In this document: in pieces, positions 34,110-41,379 of the stretch | Numbering within the stretch: the stretch's first letter is position 1 | How the letters are laid out: the number at the start of each line of letters is the position of its first letter | NCBI GenBank assembly: GCA_964648215.1 | Contig: CAZYMF010000020.1 | Span: 1 to 41,379 of the forward strand | Length of the DNA: 41,379 nucleotides | Source of the DNA: CAZYMF01 sp964648215 | GTDB lineage: Bacteria; Desulfobacterota; Binatia; HRBIN30; JACQVA1 | Direction: 5' to 3' | The notes under the pieces: generated by a model | The model's database searches: none | Seen by the model: only the letters and a program-made list of their open reading frames with translations | Told to the model about the DNA's origin: nothing | Made by a program: the position numbers and the translations under genes

Positions 34110-35339
34110 TCAGCTCGTCGCCAGCAGGCTGCGGGCGATCTGCGAGATCTGGATCTCGTCGGTGCCGGCGTAGATCTGCAGCACCTTGGCGTCGCGGCAG
34201 AGCTGCTCGACCTGGTACTCGGCCATGTAGCCGTTGCCGCCGAAGAGCTGCACCGCTTCGAGGGCCACCTCCATCGCCGCCTGCGCGGAGTAGAGCTTGC
34301 AGGCGGACGCCTCGGCGAAGCTCGGCGCGTGGCCCGTCTCCGTCATCTCGATCTGGCGGAAGACGATGTTCTGGATGTTCATGCGCGCCACCTCCATCTT
34401 GGCGAGCTTGAGCTGGATGAGCTGGAACTCGCCGATCGGGCGGCCGAACTGCACCCGGGTGCGCGCGTAGTTGACGCTGAGCTCGAGGCACTGCTCGACG
34501 ATGCCGAGGGCCATGGCGGCGACGCCGGCGCGCTCCATCGAGAAGGTGTCCTTGGCGCCGGAGCGGGCGGGGACGTTCTCGGTCTCGCCGATCAGGCGCT
34601 CCTTGCCGACGCGCACGTCCTCGACAAACAGCTCGCCCGTCGGCGAGGAGTGCAGGCCCATCTTGCGCAGCGGCTTCGACTGCGTCAGCCCGGGCGTGCC
34701 CTTGTCGAGAATGAAGCTGAGGATCTTGCGCTCCTTGGGATCGACGTCCGGCTCGTCGAGCTTGCAGATGAAGACGATGGTGTCGGCATAGGGGCCGTTG
34801 GTGATGAAGGTCTTGGAACCGTTGAGGACGTAGCCGTCGCCGTCGCGGCGCGCGGTCGACTTCATGCTTCCAAAAGCGTCGGAGCCGGAGCCCGGCTCGG
34901 TGATGGCCCAGGCGCCGATCTTGTCCATGACCAGCAAAGGCAGGGCCCACTTCTCCTTCTGGCGCACGGTGCCGCGCGACATGATGGCGGCCGCGGTGAG
35001 GCCGAAGCTCACCCCCATTGCCGTCACCATTCCCGGGCAGTAGCGGCACAGCTCGATGATCGGGATCAGCTGCAAGCCGACGTCGCCGCGCCCCCCCGAG
35101 CTCTCGCGCGCCGGCGGTGCGGCCTCGCCGCGCTCGCGCGCCTTGTCGCGGGCGATCTGCTTCTCGAAACGGAGGCGGGCCATCTCGCCGATGCCGAAGG
35201 TGCTGATCATCTTGCGCAGGATGTCGTAGGGCGGGGTGTCGCCGTGCTCGATCTCCTCCACGTGGGGCTTTACCTCGGTCTCGATGAAGCGCCGGATGGC
35301 GTCACGGATCATCAGCTGCTGCTCACTCCACTCGATCAT
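34110..35339 (-). CDS. Acyl-CoA dehydrogenase family protein
   Basis: This 409-residue flavoprotein has the family signatures AWAITEPGSGSDAFGS (near residue 142) and QLFGGNGYMAEYQVEQLCRD (near 363). The C-terminal catalytic Glu position of medium- and short-chain enzymes reads YAGTDEIQ, with Ala in place of Glu. A Glu is present in FSMERAGVAA (near 275), the position of the base in isovaleryl- and long-chain acyl-CoA dehydrogenases. An insertion of about 20 residues after residue 68 is rich in Ala, Arg and Gly. It is probably involved in fatty-acid or branched-acid oxidation; exact substrate unknown. ATG at 35339; monocistronic. Confidence 0.94.
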   Translation of the reverse strand: MIEWSEQQLMIRDAIRRFIETEVKPHVEEIEHGDTPPYDILRKMISTFGIGEMARLRFEKQIARDKARERGEAAPPARESSGGRGDVGLQLIPIIELCRYCPGMVTAMGVSFGLTAAAIMSRGTVRQKEKWALPLLVMDKIGAWAITEPGSGSDAFGSMKSTARRDGDGYVLNGSKTFITNGPYADTIVFICKLDEPDVDPKERKILSFILDKGTPGLTQSKPLRKMGLHSSPTGELFVEDVRVGKERLIGETENVPARSGAKDTFSMERAGVAAMALGIVEQCLELSVNYARTRVQFGRPIGEFQLIQLKLAKMEVARMNIQNIVFRQIEMTETGHAPSFAEASACKLYSAQAAMEVALEAVQLFGGNGYMAEYQVEQLCRDAKVLQIYAGTDEIQISQIARSLLATS

Positions 35340-35580
35340 TCTGTCTCCTTGGCGTGCGAAAGATTTTCGGGCGCCTCAGTGTACCTGCTTTGGTGGAGGA
35401 TCGCGACTGCCGCGCCCGCACCCCCGCCGGATTTGAAGCCTTTTGGTGGCACGGGCTTCCAGCCGGAGACGCCGCTGGATATGGGCGATGGTTTCTGGTT
35501 AGTGCAACGGCGACGGTCTATGATACGCGCCAGCCTCCGGGAACGATTCCATGGCGGCAGGCGGTTAGGGAGAGAGCAGC
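35340..35580. promoter_or_regulatory. Divergent intergenic region, acyl-CoA dehydrogenase / DAHP synthase
   Basis: These 241 bases lie between divergent genes and should contain both promoters. TATGAT at 35519-35524 is a good -10 box for the + strand, but no convincing -35 box stands 16-18 bp upstream. A GGGAGAG ribosome site precedes the ATG at 35581. Nothing else is recognisable. Confidence 0.35.
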
Positions 35581-36705
35581 ATGATCATCGTCATGAAGTC
35601 GGACGTTGTACCGGAGTCGCCCGAGGTCGAGCAGGTCGTCAGGCTCGTCCAGCGCTACCCCGACGTGCGGGCCGAGGTGCGCAAGATCCAGGGCGCCACC
35701 CGCGTGCTGACCGAGATCTACTTGCTCGGCTCGACGGCCACCGTGCCGGTGGAGCCGTTCGAGGAGTTTCCCGCCGTCGAGAAGGTGATCCGGATTCGCG
35801 AGCGCTACCGCGCCATCGGGCGCCACGAAGGGCAGGCCGAGGCCATCGGCTTCGAGTACAACGGCGTCCGCTTCGGGCAGGACCAGTTCCTCCTGTTCCC
35901 CGGCCTGTGCGCGGTCGACAGCGCGGAGAACACCGAGGCCATGTTCCGCGCGCTCGAGGAGATGAACATCACCACCACCCGGGCGGGCGCGTACAAGCCG
36001 CGCACCAGCCCCTACGACTTCCAGGGCCACGGCAAGGTCTGTCTTCCCTTCGTGTTCGAGCTGGCCGGCAAGTACGGCATCCGCGTCATCGCCATGGAGG
36101 TGACCCACGAGTCGCAGGTCGACGAGATCCGCGACGCGTTGCGGGCGGCGGGCAACCCGACCGGCGTCATGCTGCAGATCGGCACCCGCAACGCGCAGAA
36201 CTTCGAGCTGCTGAAGGCGGTCGGGCAGCAGAAGGACTTCCCCGTGCTGTTCAAGCGCGGCATGGGTATCACCCTCGACGAGTCGCTCAACGCGTGCGAG
36301 TACCTTGCCACCAGCGGCAACCATCGCATCGTGTTCTGCCTGCGCGGGGTCAAGACCAACTTCGGTGACCCGCACCGCAACCTGGTCGACTTCTGCCACG
36401 TGCCCGTGGTCAAGCGCCTCACCCGGCTGCCGGTGTGCATCGACCCGTCGCACTCGGTCGGCAAGAAGTCCGCCGGTGCCGACGGGCTGCTCGACATTCA
36501 CCACGTGACGGCGCAGGGCATCATCGCCGGCGCCAACATGGTGCTGGTCGACTTCCACCCCCGGCCCGAGCAGGCGCTGTGCGACGGGCCGCAGGCGCTG
36601 TTGCTCGAAGAGCTGGAGCACTTCGTGCGCGATGCCGAGCTGGTGCGCCGCGCGTATCTCGATCGCTGCCAGCTGCGCGAACGGATGTCCGCCCGTGCCG
36701 CCTGA
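35581..36705 (+). CDS. aroF: 3-deoxy-7-phosphoheptulonate (DAHP) synthase, type I-beta
   Basis: This enzyme catalyses the first step of the shikimate pathway, condensing phosphoenolpyruvate and erythrose 4-phosphate. The 374-residue protein has an N-terminal ferredoxin-like domain (about 1-70, MIIVMKSDV) fused to the TIM-barrel synthase domain, with AGAYKPRTSPYDFQG (near 138), LQIGTRNAQN (near 198), KRGM and the metal-binding CIDPSHS (near 290). The N-terminal extension is typical of the I-beta form and usually mediates feedback control. It is followed by a glutaredoxin-like gene and plsX with short gaps, suggesting one transcript. Confidence 0.94.
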   Translation: MIIVMKSDVVPESPEVEQVVRLVQRYPDVRAEVRKIQGATRVLTEIYLLGSTATVPVEPFEEFPAVEKVIRIRERYRAIGRHEGQAEAIGFEYNGVRFGQDQFLLFPGLCAVDSAENTEAMFRALEEMNITTTRAGAYKPRTSPYDFQGHGKVCLPFVFELAGKYGIRVIAMEVTHESQVDEIRDALRAAGNPTGVMLQIGTRNAQNFELLKAVGQQKDFPVLFKRGMGITLDESLNACEYLATSGNHRIVFCLRGVKTNFGDPHRNLVDFCHVPVVKRLTRLPVCIDPSHSVGKKSAGADGLLDIHHVTAQGIIAGANMVLVDFHPRPEQALCDGPQALLLEELEHFVRDAELVRRAYLDRCQLRERMSARAA

Positions 36706-36714
36706 GGCCCGATC

Positions 36715-36975
36715 ATGGCGCTGCACCTGCAGATCTTCAGCCGCCCCGGCTGCCATCTCTGCGACGAGATGAAGGCCGTGGTCGATCCCATCGCCCGTGA
36801 GCTCGGCGCCGTCGTCGAGGAGATCGACATTGCCGCCGACCCCGCTCTCGAGGGCGAGTACGGGCTGGAGATTCCGGTGCTGCGGATCAACGGGCGCAAG
36901 GCCTTCAAGTATCGCGTGAGCGCGCGCGAGCTGCGCGCGCGCCTCGATCGCGAGGTCGGCAAAGGAGCTCGTTGA
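36715..36975 (+). CDS. Glutaredoxin-like small thiol protein
   Basis: This 86-residue protein has a thioredoxin-like fold, the redox motif GCHLC (near residue 13) and the cis-proline segment IPVLRING (near 53). It matches the small glutaredoxin/DUF836 group and may act in thiol-disulfide exchange. It starts 9 bp after the DAHP synthase. Its stop overlaps the first plausible plsX start (TTGA). Confidence 0.88.
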   Translation: MALHLQIFSRPGCHLCDEMKAVVDPIARELGAVVEEIDIAADPALEGEYGLEIPVLRINGRKAFKYRVSARELRARLDREVGKGAR

Positions 36976-38030
36976 CACCTCCGGGTCGGGTGGTAGCGTC
37001 GGCGAGTACGGGCATGCGGGCGATTGCAATCGATGCCATGGGGGGTGACTTGGCCCCGGACGAGGTGGTCAAGGGGGTGGCGGCCGTCTCGCTGGAGACC
37101 GACATCCAGTGCATCCTGGTCGGCGACGAGCTGCGCCTGCAGGAGCTTCTCGACCGTGTCGAGTACAACCCCGAGCACATCGACGTTCACCCGGCCGGCG
37201 AGGTGATCGGCATGGCCGAGGACCCCAAGGAGGCGGTGAAGCACAAGCGGGACGCCTCGATCCTGGTGGCGGCCCAGCTGGTGGCCGAGAGTCGCGCCGA
37301 CGCGCTGGTGAGCGCGGGCAACACCGGCGCCGCCGTGCTCGCCTGCGCGCGCCACTTCCAGGTGATCCCCGGCATTCGCAAGACCGCTCTGGCGAGCGTC
37401 TACCCGCGGCAGACCGAGTACCCGGGCCAGGACCATCTGGCGCTGCTGCTCGACGTCGGTGCCACCATCCGCTGCGAGGCCCTGGAGCTGGTACAGTTCG
37501 CCATCATGGGCAGCGCCTACGCCAAGCGCATCTCCAAGGTGGCCAGCCCGCGGGTCGCCCTGCTCAACATGGGCTCCGAGCCCAACAAGGGCAGCGCCGA
37601 GCTGGTGCAGGCCCATCGGGTGCTGCAGTCGTTGTCTGGGCTCAACTTCATTGGCAATATCGAGGGCAACGAGCTGGTCAAGGGCAAGGCCGACGTGATC
37701 GTCTGCGAAGGGTTGATCGGGAACGTGGCGCTCAAGCTGTTGGAGGGTCTGGCGGAGGTGATGATGTACGTCGCGGGAGCGGCGGCCGGGGAGAGCTGGC
37801 GCTACCGCCTGGGCATGCGCATGCTGGCCGGCGGCGTCGACCGGCTGCGCGAGCTGGCCGACTATACGACGTACGGCGGCGCGCCCATCCTCGGGTTCGA
37901 AAACATCTTCATCAAGGCGCACGGCCGCTCGCCGGCGCGCGCCATCGCCAACGCCGTCAAGGTGGCGGCCAAGGCGGCGCGCGACGGCGTGCCGCAAGAG
38001 ATCGCCGCCGGCGCGGCCGCCATCCGCTAG
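36972..38030 (+). CDS. plsX: Phosphate acyltransferase PlsX
   Basis: PlsX converts acyl-ACP to acyl-phosphate, the acyl donor for PlsY in phospholipid synthesis. Diagnostic segments are IAIDAMGGDLAPDEVVKG, LVSAGNTGAAVL, LLLDVGAT and EGLIGNVALKLLEG. TTG at 36972 has AAAGGAG upstream and overlaps the previous stop. ATG at 37014 gives the more usual N-terminus (MRAIAIDAMGGD) but has only a weak ribosome site. The usual neighbours rpmF and fabH are absent. The 352-residue count is for the TTG start. Confidence 0.95.
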   Translation: MTPPGRVVASASTGMRAIAIDAMGGDLAPDEVVKGVAAVSLETDIQCILVGDELRLQELLDRVEYNPEHIDVHPAGEVIGMAEDPKEAVKHKRDASILVAAQLVAESRADALVSAGNTGAAVLACARHFQVIPGIRKTALASVYPRQTEYPGQDHLALLLDVGATIRCEALELVQFAIMGSAYAKRISKVASPRVALLNMGSEPNKGSAELVQAHRVLQSLSGLNFIGNIEGNELVKGKADVIVCEGLIGNVALKLLEGLAEVMMYVAGAAAGESWRYRLGMRMLAGGVDRLRELADYTTYGGAPILGFENIFIKAHGRSPARAIANAVKVAAKAARDGVPQEIAAGAAAIR

Positions 38031-38041
38031 GAGCCGTTCTC

Positions 38042-39091
38042 ATGCCGCGCTCCGCTCGCAAGCAGGCGGCCGCCGGGCCACCGCCGTGCACGATTTTCCG
38101 CTGGGATCTCGACAAGACCTACCTCAAGAGCGAGTTCGACTCGGTGCGCGACCTGGTGCGCATCCCGTTCGAGGGGCCGGAGGACAAGGTCGATGCCCCC
38201 GGCGTGGTGGCGCTGATCCGCGAGCTGCGCGTCGTTGCCACCACCGCCGGACGTGAGGTCCGCGTCTACTTCCTGTCCGCCAGCCCGCCGCAGATCGGCA
38301 AGGCGATCAAGGAAAAGCTCGCCCTCGACGGCGTCGAGTACGACGGCATCGTCTTCAAGAACCAGCTGCAGCATCTGGTGCGCGGCAAGTTTCGCAACCT
38401 GCGTGAGCACATCGGCTACAAGCTGGCCGCCCTGCTACGCAGCCGCACCGAGGTGCCGTCGCACGCACGCGAGTTCCTGTTCGGCGACGACTGGGAATCG
38501 GACCCTTTGATCTACTCGCTCTACGCCGACCTGGTCGCCGGTCGCGTCGACGAGGACGAGCTGCGCGAGGTGCTGCGGACCATCCCGGTCGACCCTGAGC
38601 AGATCGAGGAGGTGGTCGACCTGCAGCGGAGGATCGAACGTGCCGACGCGGTGGCGCGGATCTACATCAACCTCGAGCGGCGCACTCCGCCGGCGAACTT
38701 CCGCGCCTACGGCCTGCGCCTGGTGCCGACCTTCAACTACTTTCAGACCGCCGCCTGCCTCTTCGACGAGGGCGCGCTCACCCTGCCGGCGGTGGCGAAG
38801 GTGGCGGAGTCGCTGATCGACCGCTCGGGCTACACGCCCGAACGGCTGGGCAACTCGCTGGCCGACATCATCCGCCGCGGTCACGTCGGCCAGCCATCGG
38901 CGATCGCGCTGCGCCACTACCTGGTGGCGCAGGCGCTGCTGCCGAAGGTGCGCCTGGCCCGGCGCCGGCACGAGTCGCTGTGGCAGCGACTGGTGCGCTG
39001 GTGGCGCCAGTCGCGTATGCCCCGTGCGCCCGTCGAGCCGCTACGTCTCGACTACCGCCAGCTGGCAACGGAGCTGCGGGCGGCGCGGTAG
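38042..39091 (+). CDS. HAD-like phosphatase-family protein (App1/DUF2183-like)
   Basis: This 349-residue protein has HAD-superfamily motifs: DLDKT near residue 23 (nucleophile and acid Asp), LSASPP near 80 (motif II), a basic region with GYKLAALL near 126 (motif III) and FGDDWESDPL near 144 (motif IV). The rest is helical and ends in a basic tail. The DLDKTYL and SASP pattern resembles the catalytic domain of App1-type phosphatidate phosphatases, which would fit its place after plsX in phospholipid synthesis. That role is inferred. It starts 11 bp after plsX. Confidence 0.82.
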   Translation: MPRSARKQAAAGPPPCTIFRWDLDKTYLKSEFDSVRDLVRIPFEGPEDKVDAPGVVALIRELRVVATTAGREVRVYFLSASPPQIGKAIKEKLALDGVEYDGIVFKNQLQHLVRGKFRNLREHIGYKLAALLRSRTEVPSHAREFLFGDDWESDPLIYSLYADLVAGRVDEDELREVLRTIPVDPEQIEEVVDLQRRIERADAVARIYINLERRTPPANFRAYGLRLVPTFNYFQTAACLFDEGALTLPAVAKVAESLIDRSGYTPERLGNSLADIIRRGHVGQPSAIALRHYLVAQALLPKVRLARRRHESLWQRLVRWWRQSRMPRAPVEPLRLDYRQLATELRAAR

Positions 39092-39105
39092 AGGGGGGAG
39101 CAGGG

Positions 39106-39155
39106 GGTTAGGCGGTTACGCGGTTGGCGGTTAGGGTCCCTAACCGCGTAACCGC
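39106..39155. repeat. Asymmetric palindrome of GGNNGTTR-type units upstream of cutA
   Basis: The left arm (39112-39136) is made of GCGGTTA-like units. The right arm (39138-39155, CCCTAACCGCGTAACCGC) is its inverted copy lacking one unit of 7 bases. The centre is a single T, so the stem would be 18 bp with a 7-base bulge. It lies in the 91-bp space before cutA. Confidence 0.65.
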
Positions 39156-39182
39156 TGGGACTTTCTCCGCGAGAGGAATTGT

Positions 39183-39497
39183 ATGAGCGAGTTCATCGTG
39201 GTGCTGGTGACGGTGGGGTCCGACGAGGAGGCCGAGTGCCTGGCCGAGGCCGTGGTGAGCGAGCGGCTGGCCGCCTGCGTCAACATCGTCGGCCCGGTCC
39301 GCTCCATCTACACCTGGCAGGGAAAGCTCCAGCGCGACGAGGAGCGGCTGCTGCTGATCAAGACCCGCGCCGCGCTGTTCGAGCAACTCGAGCGCCGCGT
39401 CCGCGAGCTGCATTCGTACGAAACGCCGGAGGTGGTGGCGCTGCCGATCGTGGCAGGGTCGGCGGGGTATTTGGAGTGGTTGGGGGCAGGTTGTTAG
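39183..39497 (+). CDS. cutA: Divalent-cation tolerance protein CutA
   Basis: CutA1 is a small trimeric protein linked historically to copper tolerance; its cellular role is still debated. The 104-residue protein has the family signatures LVTVGSDEEAE, LAACVNIVGPVRSIYTWQGK and SYETPEVVALPI. The ATG at 39183 follows GAGAGGAA. Its last codons (AGC and stop) fall inside the left arm of the palindrome at 39487-39579. Confidence 0.95.
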   Translation: MSEFIVVLVTVGSDEEAECLAEAVVSERLAACVNIVGPVRSIYTWQGKLQRDEERLLLIKTRAALFEQLERRVRELHSYETPEVVALPIVAGSAGYLEWLGAGC

Positions 39498-39579
39498 GTT
39501 GTTGGGTTGTTGGTTGTTAGGTTGTTACGTTCAGGATACCTCGGCCCAGCAACCTAACAACCAACAACCTAACAACCTG
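39487..39579. repeat. 30-bp inverted repeat of GGTTGTTR units after cutA
   Basis: The left arm (39487-39526) consists of five octamer-like units GGTTGTTA/G. The right arm (39550-39579) is the inverted copy lacking one unit of 8 bases. The loop is 23 bases. It lies between convergent cutA and the aconitase gene, 6 bp from the aconitase stop, and could end both transcripts. The architecture (one extra unit in the left arm) matches the palindrome upstream of cutA. Confidence 0.7.
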
Positions 39580-39585
39580 CCTTCC

Positions 39586-41379
39586 TCACTTCCCCCGCTG
39601 CAAATTCATCGCGCTGCCGGCCTTGAACCACGCGATCTGCTCGGCGCTGAAGCTGTGGCGGCATTGGATGCTCTCGTCCTTGCCGTCGCTGTGGTGGAGA
39701 ATCACCTGCAGCGGCTTTCCGGGAGCGATGTCCTTGAGGCCGCGGATGCTGATGCGGTCGGTCTCCTGGACCTTGTCGTAGTCCTTGGGGTCGGCGAAGG
39801 TCAGCGGCAGCATGCCCTGCTTCTTCAGGTTGGTCTCGTGGATGCGGGCGAAGCTGCGGGCGATGACCGCCTTGCCGCCGAGGAAGCGCGGCTCCATCGC
39901 GGCGTGCTCGCGGCTCGAGCCCTCGCCGTAGTTCTCGTCGCCGACGGCCACCCAGCTCAGGCCTTCCTGTTTGTAGTGGCGGGCGACCTTGGAGAAGTTG
40001 ACGCCGCGCTCGCCGGACAGGACGTCGAGCCCCTTGCCCGCCTCGCCGGTGAAAGCGTTGACGGCGCCGAGGAACATGTTGTCGCTGATCTTGTCGAGAT
40101 GGCCGCGGTACTTCAGCCACGGTCCGGCCGGCGAGATGTGGTCGGTGGTGCACTTGCCCTTGGCCTTCACCAGGACGGCGAAGCGCTCGTAGTCCTTGCC
40201 GTCCCAGGCGGCGAAGGGCTCGAGGAGCTGCAGCCGCTCGCTGTCGGGGTTGACGATCACCTCGACGCCGCTGCCGTCCTCGGCCGGGGCGATGAAGCCG
40301 GCCTCGCCGGCGGCGAAGCCCTGCGCCGGCAGCTCGGGGGCCACGGGCGGCTCGAGCTTCACCTTCTTGCCGTCGGTTGCCAGGGTGTCCGTCAGCGGAT
40401 TGAAATCGAGCCGGCCCGCCAGCGCCAGGGCGGTGACCACCTCCGGGCTGCCGATGAAGGCCAGGGTCTCGGGGTTGGCGTCGTTGCGGGCGGGGAAGTT
40501 GCGGTTGAACGAGGTGACGATGGTGTTGCGCTCGCCCTTCTTGATGTCGTCGCGCTGCCACTGGCCGATGCAGGGCCCGCAGGCGTTGGCGAGCACGGTG
40601 CCGCCGATCGCCTCCAGGGTCTTCAGCTGGCCGTCGCGCTCGATGGTGTTGTGGATCTGGTCCGAGCCCGGTGTGATCAGGAACGGGGTGCGCGCCTTGA
40701 TGCCGTGCGCGAGCGCCTGTGCGGCGACGTGGGCGGAGCGACCAATGTCCTCGTACGAGGAGTTGGTGCAGCTACCGATCAGGGAGACGCGGATCTCGAC
40801 CGGGTAGTCGTTCTTCTTCGCGTCCGCGGCCAGCTGGGAGATCGGCCGCGCCAGGTCGGGCGAGTGCGGGCCGACGATGTGCGGCTCGAGGGTGGAGAGG
40901 TCGATCTCGATGATCTCGTCGTAGAACTTGGCCGGATCCTTCTCGACGCCCGGGTCGGCGGTCAGGTCGGCGGCGTGCTTCTCGGTGAGCGCGGCGATGT
41001 CGGCGCGGCTGGTGGCGCGCAGGTAGGTCGCCATGCGCTCGTCGAACGGGAACACCGAGGTGGTGGCGCCGAGCTCGGCACCCATGTTGGTGATGGTCGC
41101 CTTGCCGGTGCAGCTGATGGAGTGGGTGCCCGGGCCGAAGTACTCGACGATCTTCCCCGTGCCGCCCTTCACCGTCATGACGCCGGCGAGCTTGAGAATG
41201 ACGTCCTTCGGCGCCGTCCAGCCGTTCAGCTTGCCGGTGAGGCGCACGCCGACGAGCCTGGGCATGAGCACGTTCCAGGGCAGCCCGGCCATGACGTCGG
41301 CCGCGTCGGCGCCGCCGACGCCGATGGCCAGCATGCCGAGGCCGCCGCCGTTCGGCGTGTGCGAGTCGGTGCCGATGAT
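39586..41379 (-). CDS. Aconitate hydratase (mitochondrial-type), 5' truncated by the window edge
   Basis: This TCA-cycle enzyme interconverts citrate and isocitrate with a [4Fe-4S] cluster. The frame is open to the right edge, starting in IIGTDSHTPNGGGLGML. Visible cluster-binding cysteines are in GSCTNSSYEDIGRS and ACGPCIGQW. The C-terminal swivel domain has GDENYGEGSSREHAAMEPRFLGG with the substrate-binding Ser and Arg. The sequence style (SSYEDIGRSA, AKGKCTTDHISPAGPWLKYRGHL) fits the mitochondrial-type group rather than AcnB. The first part of domain 1 is missing. Confidence 0.95.
   Translation of the reverse strand: MIGTDSHTPNGGGLGMLAIGVGGADAADVMAGLPWNVLMPRLVGVRLTGKLNGWTAPKDVILKLAGVMTVKGGTGKIVEYFGPGTHSISCTGKATITNMGAELGATTSVFPFDERMATYLRATSRADIAALTEKHAADLTADPGVEKDPAKFYDEIIEIDLSTLEPHIVGPHSPDLARPISQLAADAKKNDYPVEIRVSLIGSCTNSSYEDIGRSAHVAAQALAHGIKARTPFLITPGSDQIHNTIERDGQLKTLEAIGGTVLANACGPCIGQWQRDDIKKGERNTIVTSFNRNFPARNDANPETLAFIGSPEVVTALALAGRLDFNPLTDTLATDGKKVKLEPPVAPELPAQGFAAGEAGFIAPAEDGSGVEVIVNPDSERLQLLEPFAAWDGKDYERFAVLVKAKGKCTTDHISPAGPWLKYRGHLDKISDNMFLGAVNAFTGEAGKGLDVLSGERGVNFSKVARHYKQEGLSWVAVGDENYGEGSSREHAAMEPRFLGGKAVIARSFARIHETNLKKQGMLPLTFADPKDYDKVQETDRISIRGLKDIAPGKPLQVILHHSDGKDESIQCRHSFSAEQIAWFKAGSAMNLQRGK

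Noticed and set aside
35496..35524. Promoter for DAHP synthase based on TATGAT
   Set aside because: The -10 match is good, but the bases 16-18 bp upstream do not resemble a -35 box. It is mentioned only within the intergenic entry.
1..41379. tRNA, rRNA, CRISPR arrays, intact transposase or phage genes
   Set aside because: I looked on both strands and saw none. The only mobile-type signals are the two short non-coding elements and the possible IS21-end relic.

Overview
The window is GC-rich DNA from a Gram-negative bacterium. It encodes outer-membrane lipoproteins, a beta-barrel porin and many periplasmic c-type cytochromes. The gene content resembles metal- or mineral-respiring Desulfobacterota/Geobacter-like lineages or deep relatives such as Binatota. 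That placement is inferred from gene content only. Two runs of exactly 100 N (6395-6494 and 29392-29491) are scaffold gaps, so order and distance across them are not proven.

Left part (2-6394, + strand): a tightly packed [NiFe]-hydrogenase maturation operon, hypF (5' cut by the window edge), hypC, hypD, hypE, an unexpected enoyl-CoA hydratase-family gene, hypA and hypB (3' end in the first gap). No hydrogenase structural gene is visible.

Centre (6495-29887): an electron-transport supercluster with 96 c-heme attachment motifs by my count, made of four blocks. (1) Two diverging Rieske / cytochrome b / nonaheme-cytochrome operons, one on each strand, form two paralogous bc-type quinol oxidases; a monoheme cytochrome c begins the + strand side. 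(2) The + strand operon continues with a 19-site NapC-like cytochrome, then two tandem pairs of membrane-anchored multiheme c plus diheme-type cytochrome b (CbcBA/CbcL-like), then a histidine kinase carrying a heme motif and a NarL-type response regulator. (3) A NapC/NirT-type heptaheme protein resembling Geobacter ImcH. (4) A - strand operon for an outer-membrane conduit: OmcA/MtrC-family decaheme lipoprotein, porin, heptaheme lipoprotein, diheme lipoprotein, tetraheme protein and hexaheme lipoprotein. A second monoheme cytochrome c lies beyond the second gap. Together these suggest a route from the quinone pool through the periplasm to the cell surface, or the reverse. Several alternative inner-membrane entry points with probably different redox potentials sit side by side. 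Hydrogen could be one electron donor, given the hyp operon.

Right part (30022-41379): ordinary chromosomal genes. These are an alpha/beta hydrolase, glnE, an acyl-CoA dehydrogenase, a DAHP synthase, a small glutaredoxin-like protein, plsX, a HAD-like phosphatase, cutA and a partial aconitase. Repeats worth noting are two copies of a 164-169 bp element with imperfect terminal inverted repeats, three 22-bp direct repeats upstream of the ImcH-like gene, and two asymmetric palindromes of octanucleotide units flanking cutA.
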